From: Paracoccaceae bacterium
GTDB lineage: Bacteria > Pseudomonadota > Alphaproteobacteria > Rhodobacterales > Rhodobacteraceae
Direction of reading: 5' to 3'
DNA length: 64,000 bases
Assembly: GCA_020425085.1 (NCBI GenBank)
Contig: JAGQRW010000017.1
Coordinates: 124,001 to 188,000, forward strand
Part shown: positions 34,550 through 46,402 of the stretch, piece by piece
How the letters are laid out: every line of letters begins with the position of its first letter
How positions within the stretch are numbered: the first letter of the stretch is position 1
The notes under the pieces: model-generated
Told to the model about the DNA's origin: nothing
Seen by the model: only the letters and a program-made list of their open reading frames with translations
The model's database searches: none
Position numbers and translations under genes: made by a program

Positions 34550-35440
34550 TTAGAGGCCGCGCCGCCGCATCAGATATAGGTAGACCAAATAGCCCACGAC
34601 GATCACCGCCATGTCGGACAAAAGCGCGGTTCGCATCGCGTCCCAGTCGTTCACGCCAAACGCCGTGACGTTCAGGGCAAGACCGTTCATGTCCCCCGTC
34701 GGTGCGATGAACAGGATGGCCATGGCATTATTGACGAAATGCAGCCCGATCGCCGCGCCAAGGTTGCCGGTGCGGGCAGTCAGATCCGCTGCCACCAGCC
34801 CGAAAAGCGCCGTGTCTGCCACCACCAGCCAGGCATTGGGGCCGTAACCGGACGGATCATAATGCAGCATGCCAAACAGCAGCGACGGCAGCAGCAACCA
34901 AACCAGCGGCGAGCGAAACCTTGCCGCCAGTTGCGTTTGCAGATAGCCGCGAAACAGCAATTCTTCGGATGCGCTCTGGATCAGTATCAGGGTCAGAGAA
35001 ATCGGCAACCATGCCAGCCAGGTCAATAGTGGCAGATGGCTTTGTGGCTGGCTGTAGGCAAGGCTGAGGGCCTGCACCAGAACCCCCAGCGTCAGAACTG
35101 CGGTGGCGGCGATGGCGAAATGCAACCGGAATTCCGCCGGGTCCGGGCCGAAAAGCCCGCTCAGATTACGTTGCTGAAATACCCGCGCCGCCAGTGCCAC
35201 ACCCAGCACCAGACCAACGAAACTTAGCAATATCAATGCGGTTTCCGCCGCACTGCCCTTGCCTTCAAACACAGCACCGGGATCAAGCCCGAAACCCCGT
35301 CCCGTCGCCATAACCAAAATTGATGTGACCAGATAGACCGCCACCAGCAGAACCACACCCAGAAGCAATCGCCAGATTTCGGGATGAATGCGCGCCGGGG
35401 CGATATAGGCCTCGAATCGTGGGGAAATTCTGGGAAACAT
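34550..35440 (-). CDS. CPBP family intramembrane metalloprotease
   Basis: A 296-residue membrane protein with about eight hydrophobic segments and the CAAX-protease/bacteriocin-processing motifs: [13 protein letters not shown] (paired glutamates plus arginine) near residue 175, then [10 protein letters not shown] and [10 protein letters not shown] with the later histidines. The start MFPRISPRF at 35440 follows GGAAGG. Family members process membrane or prenylated proteins; the substrate is unknown. It is divergent from ilvD. Confidence 0.87.
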   Translation of the reverse strand: MFPRISPRFEAYIAPARIHPEIWRLLLGVVLLVAVYLVTSILVMATGRGFGLDPGAVFEGKGSAAETALILLSFVGLVLGVALAARVFQQRNLSGLFGPDPAEFRLHFAIAATAVLTLGVLVQALSLAYSQPQSHLPLLTWLAWLPISLTLILIQSASEELLFRGYLQTQLAARFRSPLVWLLLPSLLFGMLHYDPSGYGPNAWLVVADTALFGLVAADLTARTGNLGAAIGLHFVNNAMAILFIAPTGDMNGLALNVTAFGVNDWDAMRTALLSDMAVIVVGYLVYLYLMRRRGL

Positions 35441-35566
35441 GCCTGGCCTTCCGGTTTTCAGAACGCTAGCGCCGATTTGTCCCAGCCGCAATCAGGTGTC
35501 TTGTACAAGCCTGCGCTGTCGCCTATTCCCGTTAATCAGCAAAACAGAACTTCCGAGGGAAAGACC

Positions 35567-37306
35567 ATGAGCATGCGCAATCAGAGATTCGACAAAAGCA
35601 AACTGCCCAGCCGCTATGTGACCGAGGGGCCAGCGCGGGCGCCGCATCGTTCCTATCTTTATGCGATGGGTCTGTCGGAAGAGGAAATCCATATGCCACT
35701 GGTCGGGGTTGCGACCTGCTGGAACGAAAGCGCGCCCTGCAATATCGCGCTGCAACGTCAGGCCCAGGCGGTCAAGATGGGGGTGAAGGCCGCCGAAGGC
35801 ACACCGCGCGAATTTACCACCATCACCGTCACCGACGGAATCGCCATGGGGCATGAGGGCATGCGTTCTTCGCTGGCCAGCCGCGAGGTGATCGCCGACA
35901 GCGTGGAATTGACCATGCGCGGCCACGCCTATGACGCGATTGTCGGCCTTGCCGGTTGCGACAAGTCGTTGCCGGGGATGATGATGGTCATGGTGCGGCT
36001 GAACACGCCATCGGTGTTCATCTATGGCGGCTCGATCCTGCCAGGCCGGTTCGAAGGCCGCGACATCACCGTTCAGGACCTGTTCGAGGCGGTCGGCCAG
36101 AACCAGGCCGGCAACATGTCCGAGGAAACCCTGCGGGTGATGGAGGCGATTGCCTGTCCTTCCTCGGGCTCCTGTGGCGGCCAGTTTACCGCCAACACCA
36201 TGGCCTGTGTGTCCGAAGCGATCGGCCTTGCACTGTTGAACTCCTCCGGTGCACCCGCCCCTTACGAAAGCCGCGATCAATATGGCGAGGCGTCGGGCCG
36301 TGCCGTGATGAACCTGCTGGAAAAGAACATCCGCGCCCGTGATATCGTAACCCTGAAATCCCTGCAAAACGCTGCAAGGGTGGTCGCCTGCACCGGCGGT
36401 TCCACCAATGCCGGCCTGCACCTGCCGGCGATTGCCCATGAGGCGGGGATTGATTTCGATCTGGATGATGTCTGTGAAATTTTCCGCGACACGCCGTATT
36501 TTGTCGATCTGAAACCGGGCGGAACCTATGTCGCCAAGGATCTTTATGACGTTGGCGGTGTGCCGGTGGTGATGAAGGAATTACGCCGCGCCGGCCTGAT
36601 GCACGAGGATTGCATGACCGCATCCGGCCGAGAAATAGGCGAAGAACTTGACCGGATCGAACGCGAGGCCGACGGCAAGGTGATTTATCCGATCGACAAA
36701 CCCCTCAGCAAGACCGGCGGCGTTGTCGGGCTGAAGGGCAACCTTGCACCCCTCGGTGCCATCGTGAAAATCGCGGGAATGGCAGAGAACGAGATCGTCT
36801 TTTCCGGCCCAGCACGGGTGTTTGAATGCGAAGAAGACGCCTTCGCCGCGGTGCAAAAGCGCATCTATAAGGAAGGCGAGGTTATCGTCATCCGCAACGA
36901 AGGCCCCGCCGGTGGGCCGGGGATGCGCGAAATGCTGGCCACCACCGCGGCCTTGTCCGGGCAGGGCATGGGCAAAAAAGTGGCGCTGATCACCGACGGG
37001 CGCTTTTCCGGCGCAACCCGCGGTTTCTGCGTCGGTCATGTCGGCCCCGAGGCGGCACATGGAGGCCCGATTGCCTTTGTAAAGGACGGCGACATCATCA
37101 CGCTCGATGCCGCCAAGGGCGAAATCTCGGTGGCGATTTCCGACGAGGAAATGGCCAAACGCAAGGCCGAATGGAATGGTCCGCGCGAAACCATCTATGC
37201 AACCGGCGCGATGTGGAAATATGCCCAGCTTGTCGGTCCCGCCAATCTTGGTGCAGTAACCCATCCCGGCGGCAAGAAGGAAAAGCATGTCTATATGGAC
37301 ATTTGA
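35567..37306 (+). CDS. ilvD: Dihydroxy-acid dehydratase
   Basis: A 579-residue IlvD/Edd-family enzyme making 2-oxoacids in isoleucine and valine synthesis. Iron-sulfur ligands appear in [24 protein letters not shown] and [14 protein letters not shown]; the catalytic region includes [16 protein letters not shown] near the C-terminus. The start ATG at 35567 follows GAGGGAAAG; a second ATG lies two codons later. The end overlaps the next gene by 20 bases. Confidence 0.95.
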   Translation: MSMRNQRFDKSKLPSRYVTEGPARAPHRSYLYAMGLSEEEIHMPLVGVATCWNESAPCNIALQRQAQAVKMGVKAAEGTPREFTTITVTDGIAMGHEGMRSSLASREVIADSVELTMRGHAYDAIVGLAGCDKSLPGMMMVMVRLNTPSVFIYGGSILPGRFEGRDITVQDLFEAVGQNQAGNMSEETLRVMEAIACPSSGSCGGQFTANTMACVSEAIGLALLNSSGAPAPYESRDQYGEASGRAVMNLLEKNIRARDIVTLKSLQNAARVVACTGGSTNAGLHLPAIAHEAGIDFDLDDVCEIFRDTPYFVDLKPGGTYVAKDLYDVGGVPVVMKELRRAGLMHEDCMTASGREIGEELDRIEREADGKVIYPIDKPLSKTGGVVGLKGNLAPLGAIVKIAGMAENEIVFSGPARVFECEEDAFAAVQKRIYKEGEVIVIRNEGPAGGPGMREMLATTAALSGQGMGKKVALITDGRFSGATRGFCVGHVGPEAAHGGPIAFVKDGDIITLDAAKGEISVAISDEEMAKRKAEWNGPRETIYATGAMWKYAQLVGPANLGAVTHPGGKKEKHVYMDI

Positions 37307-38078
37307 CCACCAACCGGTCAAAGCCATTGTTATATTAATGCTTTTTGCGGGTCTGGCGTCTTGCACGTTGGCCCGTCTTGGCGGAACTGGGGTGCGAAAT
37401 CCCGTCAGTTCCGCCAGCAGTTCCGTCAGGATCGCCGACAAGAATGTGGTGATCGAAGGCCCGCACGGTTTCTGTATCGACCGGCAGGCATCACAGATCG
37501 GCGGCAATACCGCTTTTGTGCTGCTGGGAAACTGCCGGATCGTCTCGCCCGACGACGATGCGCCCTCGCCTGCGGTTAGGGCGCTGCTGACCGCTTCGGT
37601 TTCCACCCGTGATCCAAATGGTGCGCGGGTGGCGGATTCGCTGATCGAAATGGATCGTTTCTTTCGCTCGGAAGCTGGTCGCGCGGCGCTCAGCCGCAGC
37701 GCCGATCCGGCCACGGTCGAGGTGCTGGATACCTTTCAGCAGGACGAAACGTTCTATCTACGTGCGCTTGATACCAGCGATGGCATCATTCCGGGCGATG
37801 CCGACGATTACTGGCGCGCCTATTTCGATGTTGACCTGCAAATGGTCTCGGTTTCAGTTATCGGTCTGGAATCAAGTCCGATTTCCGCCGATCAGGGGTT
37901 GAGAACGGTTCGGGAATTTGCCGGTCTGATCCGGCGTCGGAACGGTGTGATTTCCGCCGTTACCGCCGAAGCTACACCAGAGACGGCCACCGAATACAAG
38001 AACGACCCCGCCCCACCACGCTCACAGACGGGGCGAACATTGCGCAAGGTCGGATTGCTGCGCAAACTGTTCAATTAG
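37287..38078 (+). CDS. Putative lipoprotein, function unknown
   Basis: A 263-residue protein. After a short charged start, a hydrophobic segment ends in LFAGLASC, a good lipobox, giving Cys26 as the likely lipidated residue and an inner- or outer-membrane anchor. The rest is soluble, with few recognisable motifs and a basic tail ([15 protein letters not shown]). Its ribosome site AAGGAAAAGC lies inside the end of ilvD, whose stop it overlaps, so it is coupled to ilvD. I do not recognise a domain; it may be a Rhodobacteraceae-specific envelope protein. Confidence 0.75.
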   Translation: MSIWTFDHQPVKAIVILMLFAGLASCTLARLGGTGVRNPVSSASSSVRIADKNVVIEGPHGFCIDRQASQIGGNTAFVLLGNCRIVSPDDDAPSPAVRALLTASVSTRDPNGARVADSLIEMDRFFRSEAGRAALSRSADPATVEVLDTFQQDETFYLRALDTSDGIIPGDADDYWRAYFDVDLQMVSVSVIGLESSPISADQGLRTVREFAGLIRRRNGVISAVTAEATPETATEYKNDPAPPRSQTGRTLRKVGLLRKLFN

Positions 38079-38141
38079 CAAGAATTCCGTGCAAGTCAGA
38101 GGATTTACGTCTAACAAAGGATCGAGCGGTAGTATTTCATC

Positions 38142-38915
38142 ATGCGCAACCTCATTGCAGGCATCATCAACGGTTTTCTGCATCGCCGCACCTTGCGACG
38201 CTGGGAAAGGCTTGGCCAGACGGCTCAGACCATCAGCCTTGATCAGTTGCGCGACATCCGAACCACGGCCCGCGCCCTGTCACAGCGGGTGACATCGGTT
38301 CTGCATACTGCGGAAATGCGGCTTACTCGCCCGGTTCTCGGCTCCAACGCCATGCTCTTGCCGGGCGCGACCGACTGGTCTTATCGGCCGATGCTTTGGG
38401 CCGGTCCGGTGGTGCCACCAGGCTTTGCCCCGGCCAGAAACAAGACCGAGATTGGTCAGGAAGTCACGGTTTTTCACGACTGCAAGGATCCGGGCCTGTC
38501 CATTCGCCAGATCCGCAATACCAGATCCGAGGATTTGGCACCTTGCGGTTTGCAGATGGATATCTTCAATTTTGACGGCTCGTTCCTGTCGCTGGTGCTG
38601 AAGGCACCGGATGAAATCGTCAAGGACTTGCAAAAGAAACACGTCATCCGCCTGACGCTGCGGCTGGAAAGCGAACGACCGATTGAAATCAACGCCCGCC
38701 TGAACCTGAAAAACGGCCCGAATACCGAACAGGTCAGCCACCACGTCAAACATGCGCGCGATGGTTCCTCGACCGAATTCGATCTTGCTTATGTACCGTT
38801 CAACCCAAACAAGGCCGAACATATCTGGATAGATCTGTTTTTCGAAAGCCCCGAGATGAACCAGATCACGATATACGACCTGACCCTGTCACGACACCCG
38901 CGCGCCGAGTTATAG
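38142..38915 (+). CDS. DUF6478 family protein
   Basis: A 257-residue protein of unknown function. It starts RNLIAGIINGFLHRRTLRRWERLG and ends with NQITIYDLTLSRHPRAEL, features I associate with the DUF6478 family of Rhodobacteraceae. The middle (VTVFHDCKDPGLSIRQIRN, FNFDGSFLSLVLKAPDE, LNLKNGPNTEQ) looks like a beta-rich binding fold. No signal peptide is evident. It lies nine bases before another conserved small gene, suggesting a shared job. The family name is from memory and should be treated as likely, not certain. Confidence 0.7.
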   Translation: MRNLIAGIINGFLHRRTLRRWERLGQTAQTISLDQLRDIRTTARALSQRVTSVLHTAEMRLTRPVLGSNAMLLPGATDWSYRPMLWAGPVVPPGFAPARNKTEIGQEVTVFHDCKDPGLSIRQIRNTRSEDLAPCGLQMDIFNFDGSFLSLVLKAPDEIVKDLQKKHVIRLTLRLESERPIEINARLNLKNGPNTEQVSHHVKHARDGSSTEFDLAYVPFNPNKAEHIWIDLFFESPEMNQITIYDLTLSRHPRAEL

Positions 38916-38924
38916 GATATAGCG

Positions 38925-39308
38925 ATGAGCGATTTCAAACTGACCAGACGACGAATTCGCGGCGGTTATTATGAGGGGCTGCTGACCACCAATGCGCGGC
39001 TGAAGGGCCAACCGGTGGTCGAACTACATCTGCCCGATACCTCGCTTGGCGATGTCAGCATCACCGCCACCGGCAAAGGGGGTAAGACCTGGGACGTCAT
39101 TGCCAAGATCCCCTCGGTTTCAATCAACGAGGGGATCCAGACCTATATCCTGCGGGACGGAAATTCAGGCGATACGCTGGACAGTTTCGCCGTTGTAACC
39201 GGCGAGCCGTTGCAGGAGGATTTGCGCAGCGAGATTTCACTGATGCGGGCCGAACTGGACATGCTGAAACGCTCATTCCGCCGTCATGTGGTCGATTCTT
39301 CCGGCTGA
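38925..39308 (+). CDS. Conserved hypothetical protein
   Basis: A 127-residue soluble protein. The first 90 residues look beta-rich (GGYYEGLLTT, PVVELHLPDTSLGDVSITATG, TYILRDGNSGDTLDSFAVVTGE); the last 35 form a charged helix (LRSEISLMRAELDMLKRSFRRH) that could make a coiled coil. It starts nine bases after the DUF6478 gene with no promoter gap, so the two are an operon. I do not recognise the family and assign no function. Confidence 0.7.
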   Translation: MSDFKLTRRRIRGGYYEGLLTTNARLKGQPVVELHLPDTSLGDVSITATGKGGKTWDVIAKIPSVSINEGIQTYILRDGNSGDTLDSFAVVTGEPLQEDLRSEISLMRAELDMLKRSFRRHVVDSSG

Positions 39309-39357
39309 CGTGGCGTTTGGCGTGACAAGTTAGTAGAATATCTGCAAATTCCCGTAA

Positions 39358-41415
<2,058 letters not shown>

Positions 41416-41439
41416 TTGCGGACTAAGTTCGATCTGCGA

Positions 41440-42417
41440 TCAGGCAATGAGCTCGCGCATTTCGTCCATCGCCTTGACCAGCTCGCGGGTGATCCCGGGT
41501 TCCGACAGGGCATGTCCGGCGGTGGCCACCAATACCAGCCGCGCCGATTTCCAGCCGCTGGCCAGGGCATAGGCCCGCGCCGGGGGGCAGATCATGTCAT
41601 ATCGCCCCTGCACGATGATGCCGGGGATCGTTTGCAACCGGTCCAGATTGCTTAGGATCGCCTGTTCTCCAGTCAAAAAGGCATGGTTGGTGAAATAATG
41701 GTTTTCCAACCGCGCAAAGGCCCGGGCATAGTTTGCCGGGCTGGCGCCATGACGCTCGCCGGGATCCAGAACTGCCAGCGCACTTTCCCAACCGGCCCAA
41801 ATCCGGGCAAATTTGGTCTGAACGTCGATACTTTTTGAAAACAACCGCTTGTGAAAGGCCATGATCAGGTCATCGCGCTCGGATTCCGGGATTTGAGATA
41901 TAAACTTAGTCCACTCTTCCGGCCAGAAAATCGCGGCACCGCCACCGTAAAACCAGTCCAGCTCGGCCTGGGTTGCCAGGAACACGCCACGCAGCACCAG
42001 CGCGCGCACCTGTTCGGGATGGGTCTGGGCATAGATCAGCGCCAGTGTTGCGCCCCAGGAACCGCCGAAAACCACCCAACGGTCGATTTCCAGCATCTGG
42101 CGGATCTGCTCGATATCGCTGATCAGATCCCAGGTGGTGTTGTTGTCAACACTGGCCAGCGGGCGCGAACGGCCACAGCCTCGCTGATCAAACAGCACCA
42201 CGCGGTAAATTTCTGGGTCAAAGAACCGCCGCATTGCCGGACTGCAACCGCCACCAGGGCCGCCATGCAGAACCACTACCGGTTTTCCGTTCGGATTGCC
42301 GCACTGTTCCACATAAACCTGATGGCCACCGGGAACCTCGATCATCGACTGATAAAAAGGCGTGATCGCGGGGTAAAGCATGTCAGAAGCGCTTTTTTGG
42401 GTCGCGGATTTGTGCAT
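41440..42417 (-). CDS. pip: Proline iminopeptidase
   Basis: A 325-residue alpha/beta hydrolase of the S33 family. The oxyanion loop is [11 protein letters not shown], the nucleophile is Ser120 in [10 protein letters not shown], the acid is Asp274 in GRYDMICP and the base His302 in [10 protein letters not shown]. It removes N-terminal proline from peptides in the cytoplasm. The start [13 protein letters not shown] at 42417 gives the usual length; a far longer upstream extension of the frame runs through ubiG and is not real. Confidence 0.93.
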   Translation of the reverse strand: MHKSATQKSASDMLYPAITPFYQSMIEVPGGHQVYVEQCGNPNGKPVVVLHGGPGGGCSPAMRRFFDPEIYRVVLFDQRGCGRSRPLASVDNNTTWDLISDIEQIRQMLEIDRWVVFGGSWGATLALIYAQTHPEQVRALVLRGVFLATQAELDWFYGGGAAIFWPEEWTKFISQIPESERDDLIMAFHKRLFSKSIDVQTKFARIWAGWESALAVLDPGERHGASPANYARAFARLENHYFTNHAFLTGEQAILSNLDRLQTIPGIIVQGRYDMICPPARAYALASGWKSARLVLVATAGHALSEPGITRELVKAMDEMRELIA

Positions 42418-42483
42418 CTCTGGGCTATAGGGGTTTCTGTAGGTTTCCTGCCCCATCCTTGGCAGGTTGAATTGGAGAGTGCA

Positions 42484-43227
42484 ATGCCATCCGCTACCAC
42501 GATTGACCAGAACGAAGTCGCCAAATTCGAAGCGATGGCAGCCGAGTGGTGGGACGTGAACGGCAAATTCAAGCCGCTTCACATGATGAACCCGGTGCGG
42601 CTGGAATATATCACCCGACAGATCGCCAGCCAGTTCGGGCGCGATCTGACGACCGAGCGGCCATTTGCCGGCCTGCGATTGCTGGATATCGGATGCGGCG
42701 GCGGATTGCTGTCGGAACCGATGGCACGGCTTGGGGCAGATGTGGTAGGTGCCGACGCCGCGGCGGGCAACCTGCCGGTGGCGCGAATCCATGCTGAACA
42801 GTCTGGACTGAAAATCGACTATCGCCATACCAGTGCCGAGGCGCTGGCCGAGGCAGGTGAGGTTTTTGATATTCTGCTGAACATGGAGGTCATCGAGCAT
42901 GTCGCCGATCCGCTGGCCTATCTGACCGCCTGCCAAAAACTGCTTGAACCAGGTGGTCTGATGTTGTGTTCCACCATCAACCGCAATCCGAAAAGTTATC
43001 TGGTGGCGATAGTTGGGGCCGAGCAGGTGATGCGCTGGTTGCCAAAAGGCACACATGACTGGACTAAGTTCATAACTCCGGAGGAGCTTGAATCCCTGAC
43101 AACCAGATCAGGGATGAGTCAGGTTGACAGCAAAGGATTTGTTTTCAACCCTCTGACTTGGTCCTGGTCGATCTCGGACCGGGATCTTAGCGTCAATTAT
43201 GTAACGGCCAGCGTTCGGCCAGCCTGA
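42484..43227 (+). CDS. ubiG: Ubiquinone biosynthesis O-methyltransferase
   Basis: A 247-residue SAM-dependent methyltransferase. UbiG features are [25 protein letters not shown] at the N-terminus, the SAM motif [19 protein letters not shown], and [11 protein letters not shown]. It carries out both O-methylations of ubiquinone. The ATG at 42484 follows TTGGAGAGTGCA. The gene ends one base before the convergent marR stop. It is part of a normal genome block, away from the anaerobic ubiTUV/ubiD cluster. Confidence 0.95.
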   Translation: MPSATTIDQNEVAKFEAMAAEWWDVNGKFKPLHMMNPVRLEYITRQIASQFGRDLTTERPFAGLRLLDIGCGGGLLSEPMARLGADVVGADAAAGNLPVARIHAEQSGLKIDYRHTSAEALAEAGEVFDILLNMEVIEHVADPLAYLTACQKLLEPGGLMLCSTINRNPKSYLVAIVGAEQVMRWLPKGTHDWTKFITPEELESLTTRSGMSQVDSKGFVFNPLTWSWSISDRDLSVNYVTASVRPA

Positions 43228-43228
43228 C

Positions 43229-43672
43229 TTAGTCTTCTTTTTCCAGCTGCGTCCGCAGATCGCGCAGCAATGGCAGCGTTGCCTTGATCCGCTCGGCCCC
43301 CAGCGCCTGCACCACGCTTTCGAACATCGGTGCGATGGCGCGAACCGCCTCATTGCGTGCCTGTGCTCCTGCCGGACTGATGGCAACGAATTTTCGTCTG
43401 GCGTCGTCCCAGTCCGGGCGGATATGCACGAATCCTGCGGTTTCGAGCTTGCCAAGGGTATTGGTCATCGCACCTTTGGTCACATGAAACAGCCGCGCCA
43501 GTTGCGCCGGGGTGCGTTCAGCGGAAATATGCGCCAGGTGGTTCAGGACCGAAAAATGCGACACTTCCATGCCCTTTGGCAGCACCTTGGACAGACGGGC
43601 GCGGGCCAGTTGATCGGCCATGGCGACCTCGCTGAACAGGGCAATCGCAAGGGGATCATTGGTGATCGTCAT
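43229..43672 (-). CDS. MarR family transcriptional regulator
   Basis: A 147-residue winged-helix regulator. The recognition region reads RTPAQLARLFHVTKGAMTNTLGKLETAGFV, followed by the wing RPDWDDARRKFVAISPAG. The start at 43672 overlaps the stop of the upstream nitrilase gene (ATGA), so it is translated with it; a GTG nine bases earlier is less likely. The target and ligand are unknown. Confidence 0.88.
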   Translation of the reverse strand: MTITNDPLAIALFSEVAMADQLARARLSKVLPKGMEVSHFSVLNHLAHISAERTPAQLARLFHVTKGAMTNTLGKLETAGFVHIRPDWDDARRKFVAISPAGAQARNEAVRAIAPMFESVVQALGAERIKATLPLLRDLRTQLEKED

Positions 43673-44502
43673 CCGCCCCACCCATAAGTCCGGTCATGGC
43701 TTAACGAGGGAATGCGACTGCGGGCGATGTTTACTTCCTTCAGGTCGATTTCCAGAAAGGTAACACCGGGCTCCGAGCCACCATCCGCCAGAATCTCGCC
43801 CCAGGGGGATATGGCCAGCGAATGGCCAAAGGTCGAGCGCTGCTTGCCGTGGGAAATATCATGGGCTCCACATTGCGCCGGGGCCAGAATGTAGCACCCG
43901 GTTTCAATCGCCCGCGCCCGCAACAGTACATGCCAGTGCGCAGCCCCCGACACAGGCGAGAACGCCGCCGGCTGGGTGATGATTTCAGCCCCCGCCTTGG
44001 CCAGATCGCGGTGGAGATGCGGAAACCTGACATCGTAGCAGATCGTCATGCCGATATTGCCGATTTCGGTTTCGGCCATGACCGCCTGATCGCCGGGGCG
44101 GTACCCTTCGGATTCGCGCCAGCTTTCAACCGCGTCGATATCGACATCGAACATGTGAATCTTGTCGTAACGTGCCACCACTTTGCCTTTGGGGTCGATC
44201 AGAAAACTGCGATTGGCGAACCGGCCATCGGCATCACCGGTCTTGAGCGCAAGCGAACCGATCAGCAGCCAGATTTGCAGCTCCGCCGCCAGTTGCCGCA
44301 GCCGCGCCAGTGTCGGGTCATCCTGCTCCAGATGCAGCACTTCGTTCTGGAAGGTGCGATTGGTGGAAATGATGTTGGTCACCTCGGGTGTCAGCACGAA
44401 TCTGGCACCACCCGACGCCGCCTGACGGATAAATCCCTCGGTTAGCGGCAGGTTGTCGGTCGGCCGGTCACTGACATTCAGCTGGATCAATGCAACCCGC
44501 AA
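43669..44502 (-). CDS. Carbon-nitrogen hydrolase (Nit2-like amidase)
   Basis: A 277-residue nitrilase-superfamily protein with the Glu-Lys-Cys triad at Glu40 (LTPEVTNII), Lys114 (RYDKIHMFDVD) and Cys155 (MTICYDVRFP). The Nit1/Nit2 branch deaminates glutathione or acts as omega-amidase on 2-oxoglutaramate. It lies three bases after grxC, a neighbour consistent with thiol repair, as is usual in alphaproteobacteria. Confidence 0.9.
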   Translation of the reverse strand: MRVALIQLNVSDRPTDNLPLTEGFIRQAASGGARFVLTPEVTNIISTNRTFQNEVLHLEQDDPTLARLRQLAAELQIWLLIGSLALKTGDADGRFANRSFLIDPKGKVVARYDKIHMFDVDIDAVESWRESEGYRPGDQAVMAETEIGNIGMTICYDVRFPHLHRDLAKAGAEIITQPAAFSPVSGAAHWHVLLRARAIETGCYILAPAQCGAHDISHGKQRSTFGHSLAISPWGEILADGGSEPGVTFLEIDLKEVNIARSRIPSLSHDRTYGWGG

Positions 44503-44505
44503 GCT

Positions 44506-44763
44506 CTACCCCTCCAGAACGCTGTCAAGCTTGCCCGAGCGTTCCAGTTCATAAAGCTCGTCACAACCGCCGATATGCCGTCCGCCGATGAAAATCTGCG
44601 GCACGGTACGCCCACCAGCGGCGCGTTTGACCATCTCGGCACGCCTTGCCGGTTCCTCGCCCACGTCAATTTCGCTGAAGCTGGCACCCTTTTCGTTCAG
44701 CAGGCGTTTTGCCGCAACGCAGAAGCCGCAATAGCGAGTTGTGTAGATCTCGACCTGTTTCAT
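44506..44763 (-). CDS. grxC: Glutaredoxin 3
   Basis: An 85-residue dithiol glutaredoxin with the active site CGFC at residues 12-15, the cis-proline in GGRTVPQIFIGG and the GGCDELYELE glutathione-binding end. The start MKQVEIYTTRYCGFC at 44763 is the family N-terminus; the frame extends further only through non-conserved sequence. It reduces protein disulfides and mixed disulfides with glutathione. Confidence 0.95.
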   Translation of the reverse strand: MKQVEIYTTRYCGFCVAAKRLLNEKGASFSEIDVGEEPARRAEMVKRAAGGRTVPQIFIGGRHIGGCDELYELERSGKLDSVLEG

Positions 44764-44800
44764 GATTATTCTTCCGTTGTTCGCCGTCGACTTACAGGAT

Positions 44801-45523
44801 TTAGGTATCCGAGGCAACGCGTGCCAGTACCGTGACATTTACCGCCAGGACTCCTGCGTCAAAGCAGGCTTCGGCACAGGCAGCAAGGGTTGCGCCCGAG
44901 GTCATGACATCGTCAACCAGCAGCAACTCGCGCCCTTTCAGCAACTTTTGCCGCGACTGCGGAACCTGATAGGCGGCGCGCTGGTTTTCAAACCTTTCGA
45001 CGCGGCTCATGCCCTGGTGCGGTCGCGTGGCGCGGGTACGGATCAGAAGATCCGGGCAGAAATCGGCATTCATCAGCCGCGCCATCCTGGCACCCAGCAG
45101 GGCCGCCTGATTGAACCGTCGGCGAAACAGGCGATGCCGGTGCAAGGGAACCGGTGCAATCAGGACATCGGCGCCGGTAATCACCCTTGCCTGCATCACC
45201 ATCCACTGCGCCATCGGTTTCAGGTAATCGTGCCGGTCACCATGTTTGAAGGCAAGGATCATGCTGCGCGCTGTGCCCTGATACAACAGTGGCGCGCGGC
45301 CCCGCGACCAGAGGTGCGGTGCCATCATGCAAGCGTCACAATGCACCCGTTCACCGCTTCCTTCGCCCGCCAGCGGCACGCCACATGCATCGCAGACCAG
45401 CCCGGTTATGAACGGCATTTCCCGCCAGCACCCACCGCAAAGCGAAAAATCTTCGGCGGTTTCGGCACCACAGGTCAGGCATTGCGGCGGATAAAGCGCA
45501 TGAATCGCGGATTGTAATTTCAC
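44801..45523 (-). CDS. comF: ComF family phosphoribosyltransferase-like protein
   Basis: A 240-residue ComF-family protein. An N-terminal zinc-binding region holds paired cysteines (CLTCGAET, CGGCW, CDACGVP, CDACMMAP), and the C-terminal phosphoribosyltransferase fold has the PRPP-type motif LLLVDDVMTSGATLAA. In naturally transformable bacteria ComF helps DNA uptake; elsewhere the role is unclear. It precedes grxC and diverges from the methyltransferase gene across only 45 bases. Confidence 0.9.
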   Translation of the reverse strand: MKLQSAIHALYPPQCLTCGAETAEDFSLCGGCWREMPFITGLVCDACGVPLAGEGSGERVHCDACMMAPHLWSRGRAPLLYQGTARSMILAFKHGDRHDYLKPMAQWMVMQARVITGADVLIAPVPLHRHRLFRRRFNQAALLGARMARLMNADFCPDLLIRTRATRPHQGMSRVERFENQRAAYQVPQSRQKLLKGRELLLVDDVMTSGATLAACAEACFDAGVLAVNVTVLARVASDT

Positions 45524-45568
45524 CGGTTACTCCGTATTTCCGAGGTTTGGCGAGGGTAGGAACCGCAA

Positions 45569-46399
45569 GTGACCAAAAATCTGTTTGACATGAACCGGCT
45601 GGCGCGAAACCGCCGCCGCGCCGCCAGCCTTGATCCGGCGGCGATGTTTCTGCACGACCTTGCCGCCGATCAGCTTTCAGAAAGACTGAGCGAAGTTAAC
45701 AGAAGGTTTACAAACCCGGCCATCGTGAGCGGATTTAACGATTTCTGGGCCGAAAGGTTTCCCAAGGCAGCCATGGTGGCGGAATCCGAGGTGCTGGATA
45801 TTCGCACGGCCGCACATGATCTGGTGGTGCATGCGATGTCGCTGCATTGGGCCAATGATCCGGTCGGGCAGATGATCCAGTGCCGTCGCGCCCTTCGACC
45901 GGACGGGCTGTTTCTGGGCGTGTTGCTGGGCGGGCGCACCCTGCATGAACTGCGCAGCACCCTGACCGAGGCCGAGATCGAGACCCGCGGCGGCCTGTCG
46001 CCCCGGGTGGCACCGATGGCGGAACTGCGCGACCTTGGCGGGCTGTTGCAACGCGCCGGTTTCGCCCTGCCGGTGGCAGATTGTCAGGTGGTACCCGTCA
46101 GCTATCCTTCGGTCAGGGCGTTGATGCTAGATCTCAGGGCAATGGGGGAAACCAGTGCGCTTGCCGATATGGCCCGGCATTTCACACCGCGTCGTCTGAT
46201 CGACCGGGCAGATGCGATCTATCGTCAGCATTTCGCTGAAGATCCGTCGCGTGTCCGGGCCACGTTCGAGTTGATCTTTCTGACCGGCTGGGCACCCGAC
46301 GAAAGCCAGCAAAAACCGTTGAGGCCGGGGTCGGCCAGGATGCGGCTGGCGGATGCGTTGGCAACCACGGAAAACCCCGAACCAGATCAACACAGGTAG
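45569..46399 (+). CDS. Methyltransferase-like protein, NDUFAF5/BioC-related
   Basis: A 276-residue protein starting on GTG after GAGGGTAGGAACC. The C-terminal two thirds match NDUFAF5-like SAM methyltransferases of alphaproteobacteria (HDLVVHAMSLHWANDPVGQM, CRRALRPDGLFLGVLLGGRTLHELR). The glycine-rich SAM motif I usually expected before this part is missing: the region reads PKAAMVAESEVLDIRTAAHDLV with no GxGxG. It may not bind SAM in the standard way, or may be a non-catalytic relative. It runs into hemH three bases later, so it is in a hemH operon. Confidence 0.8.
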   Translation: MTKNLFDMNRLARNRRRAASLDPAAMFLHDLAADQLSERLSEVNRRFTNPAIVSGFNDFWAERFPKAAMVAESEVLDIRTAAHDLVVHAMSLHWANDPVGQMIQCRRALRPDGLFLGVLLGGRTLHELRSTLTEAEIETRGGLSPRVAPMAELRDLGGLLQRAGFALPVADCQVVPVSYPSVRALMLDLRAMGETSALADMARHFTPRRLIDRADAIYRQHFAEDPSRVRATFELIFLTGWAPDESQQKPLRPGSARMRLADALATTENPEPDQHR

Positions 46400-46402
46400 A
46401 TC

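Noticed and set aside
41851-42483. N-terminal extension of the ubiG frame by about 211 codons
   Set aside because: It runs antisense through the proline iminopeptidase gene; the family start with a ribosome site is at 42484.
42418-43056. N-terminal extension of the proline iminopeptidase frame
   Set aside because: It is a shadow of ubiG on the opposite strand and has no similarity to the family.
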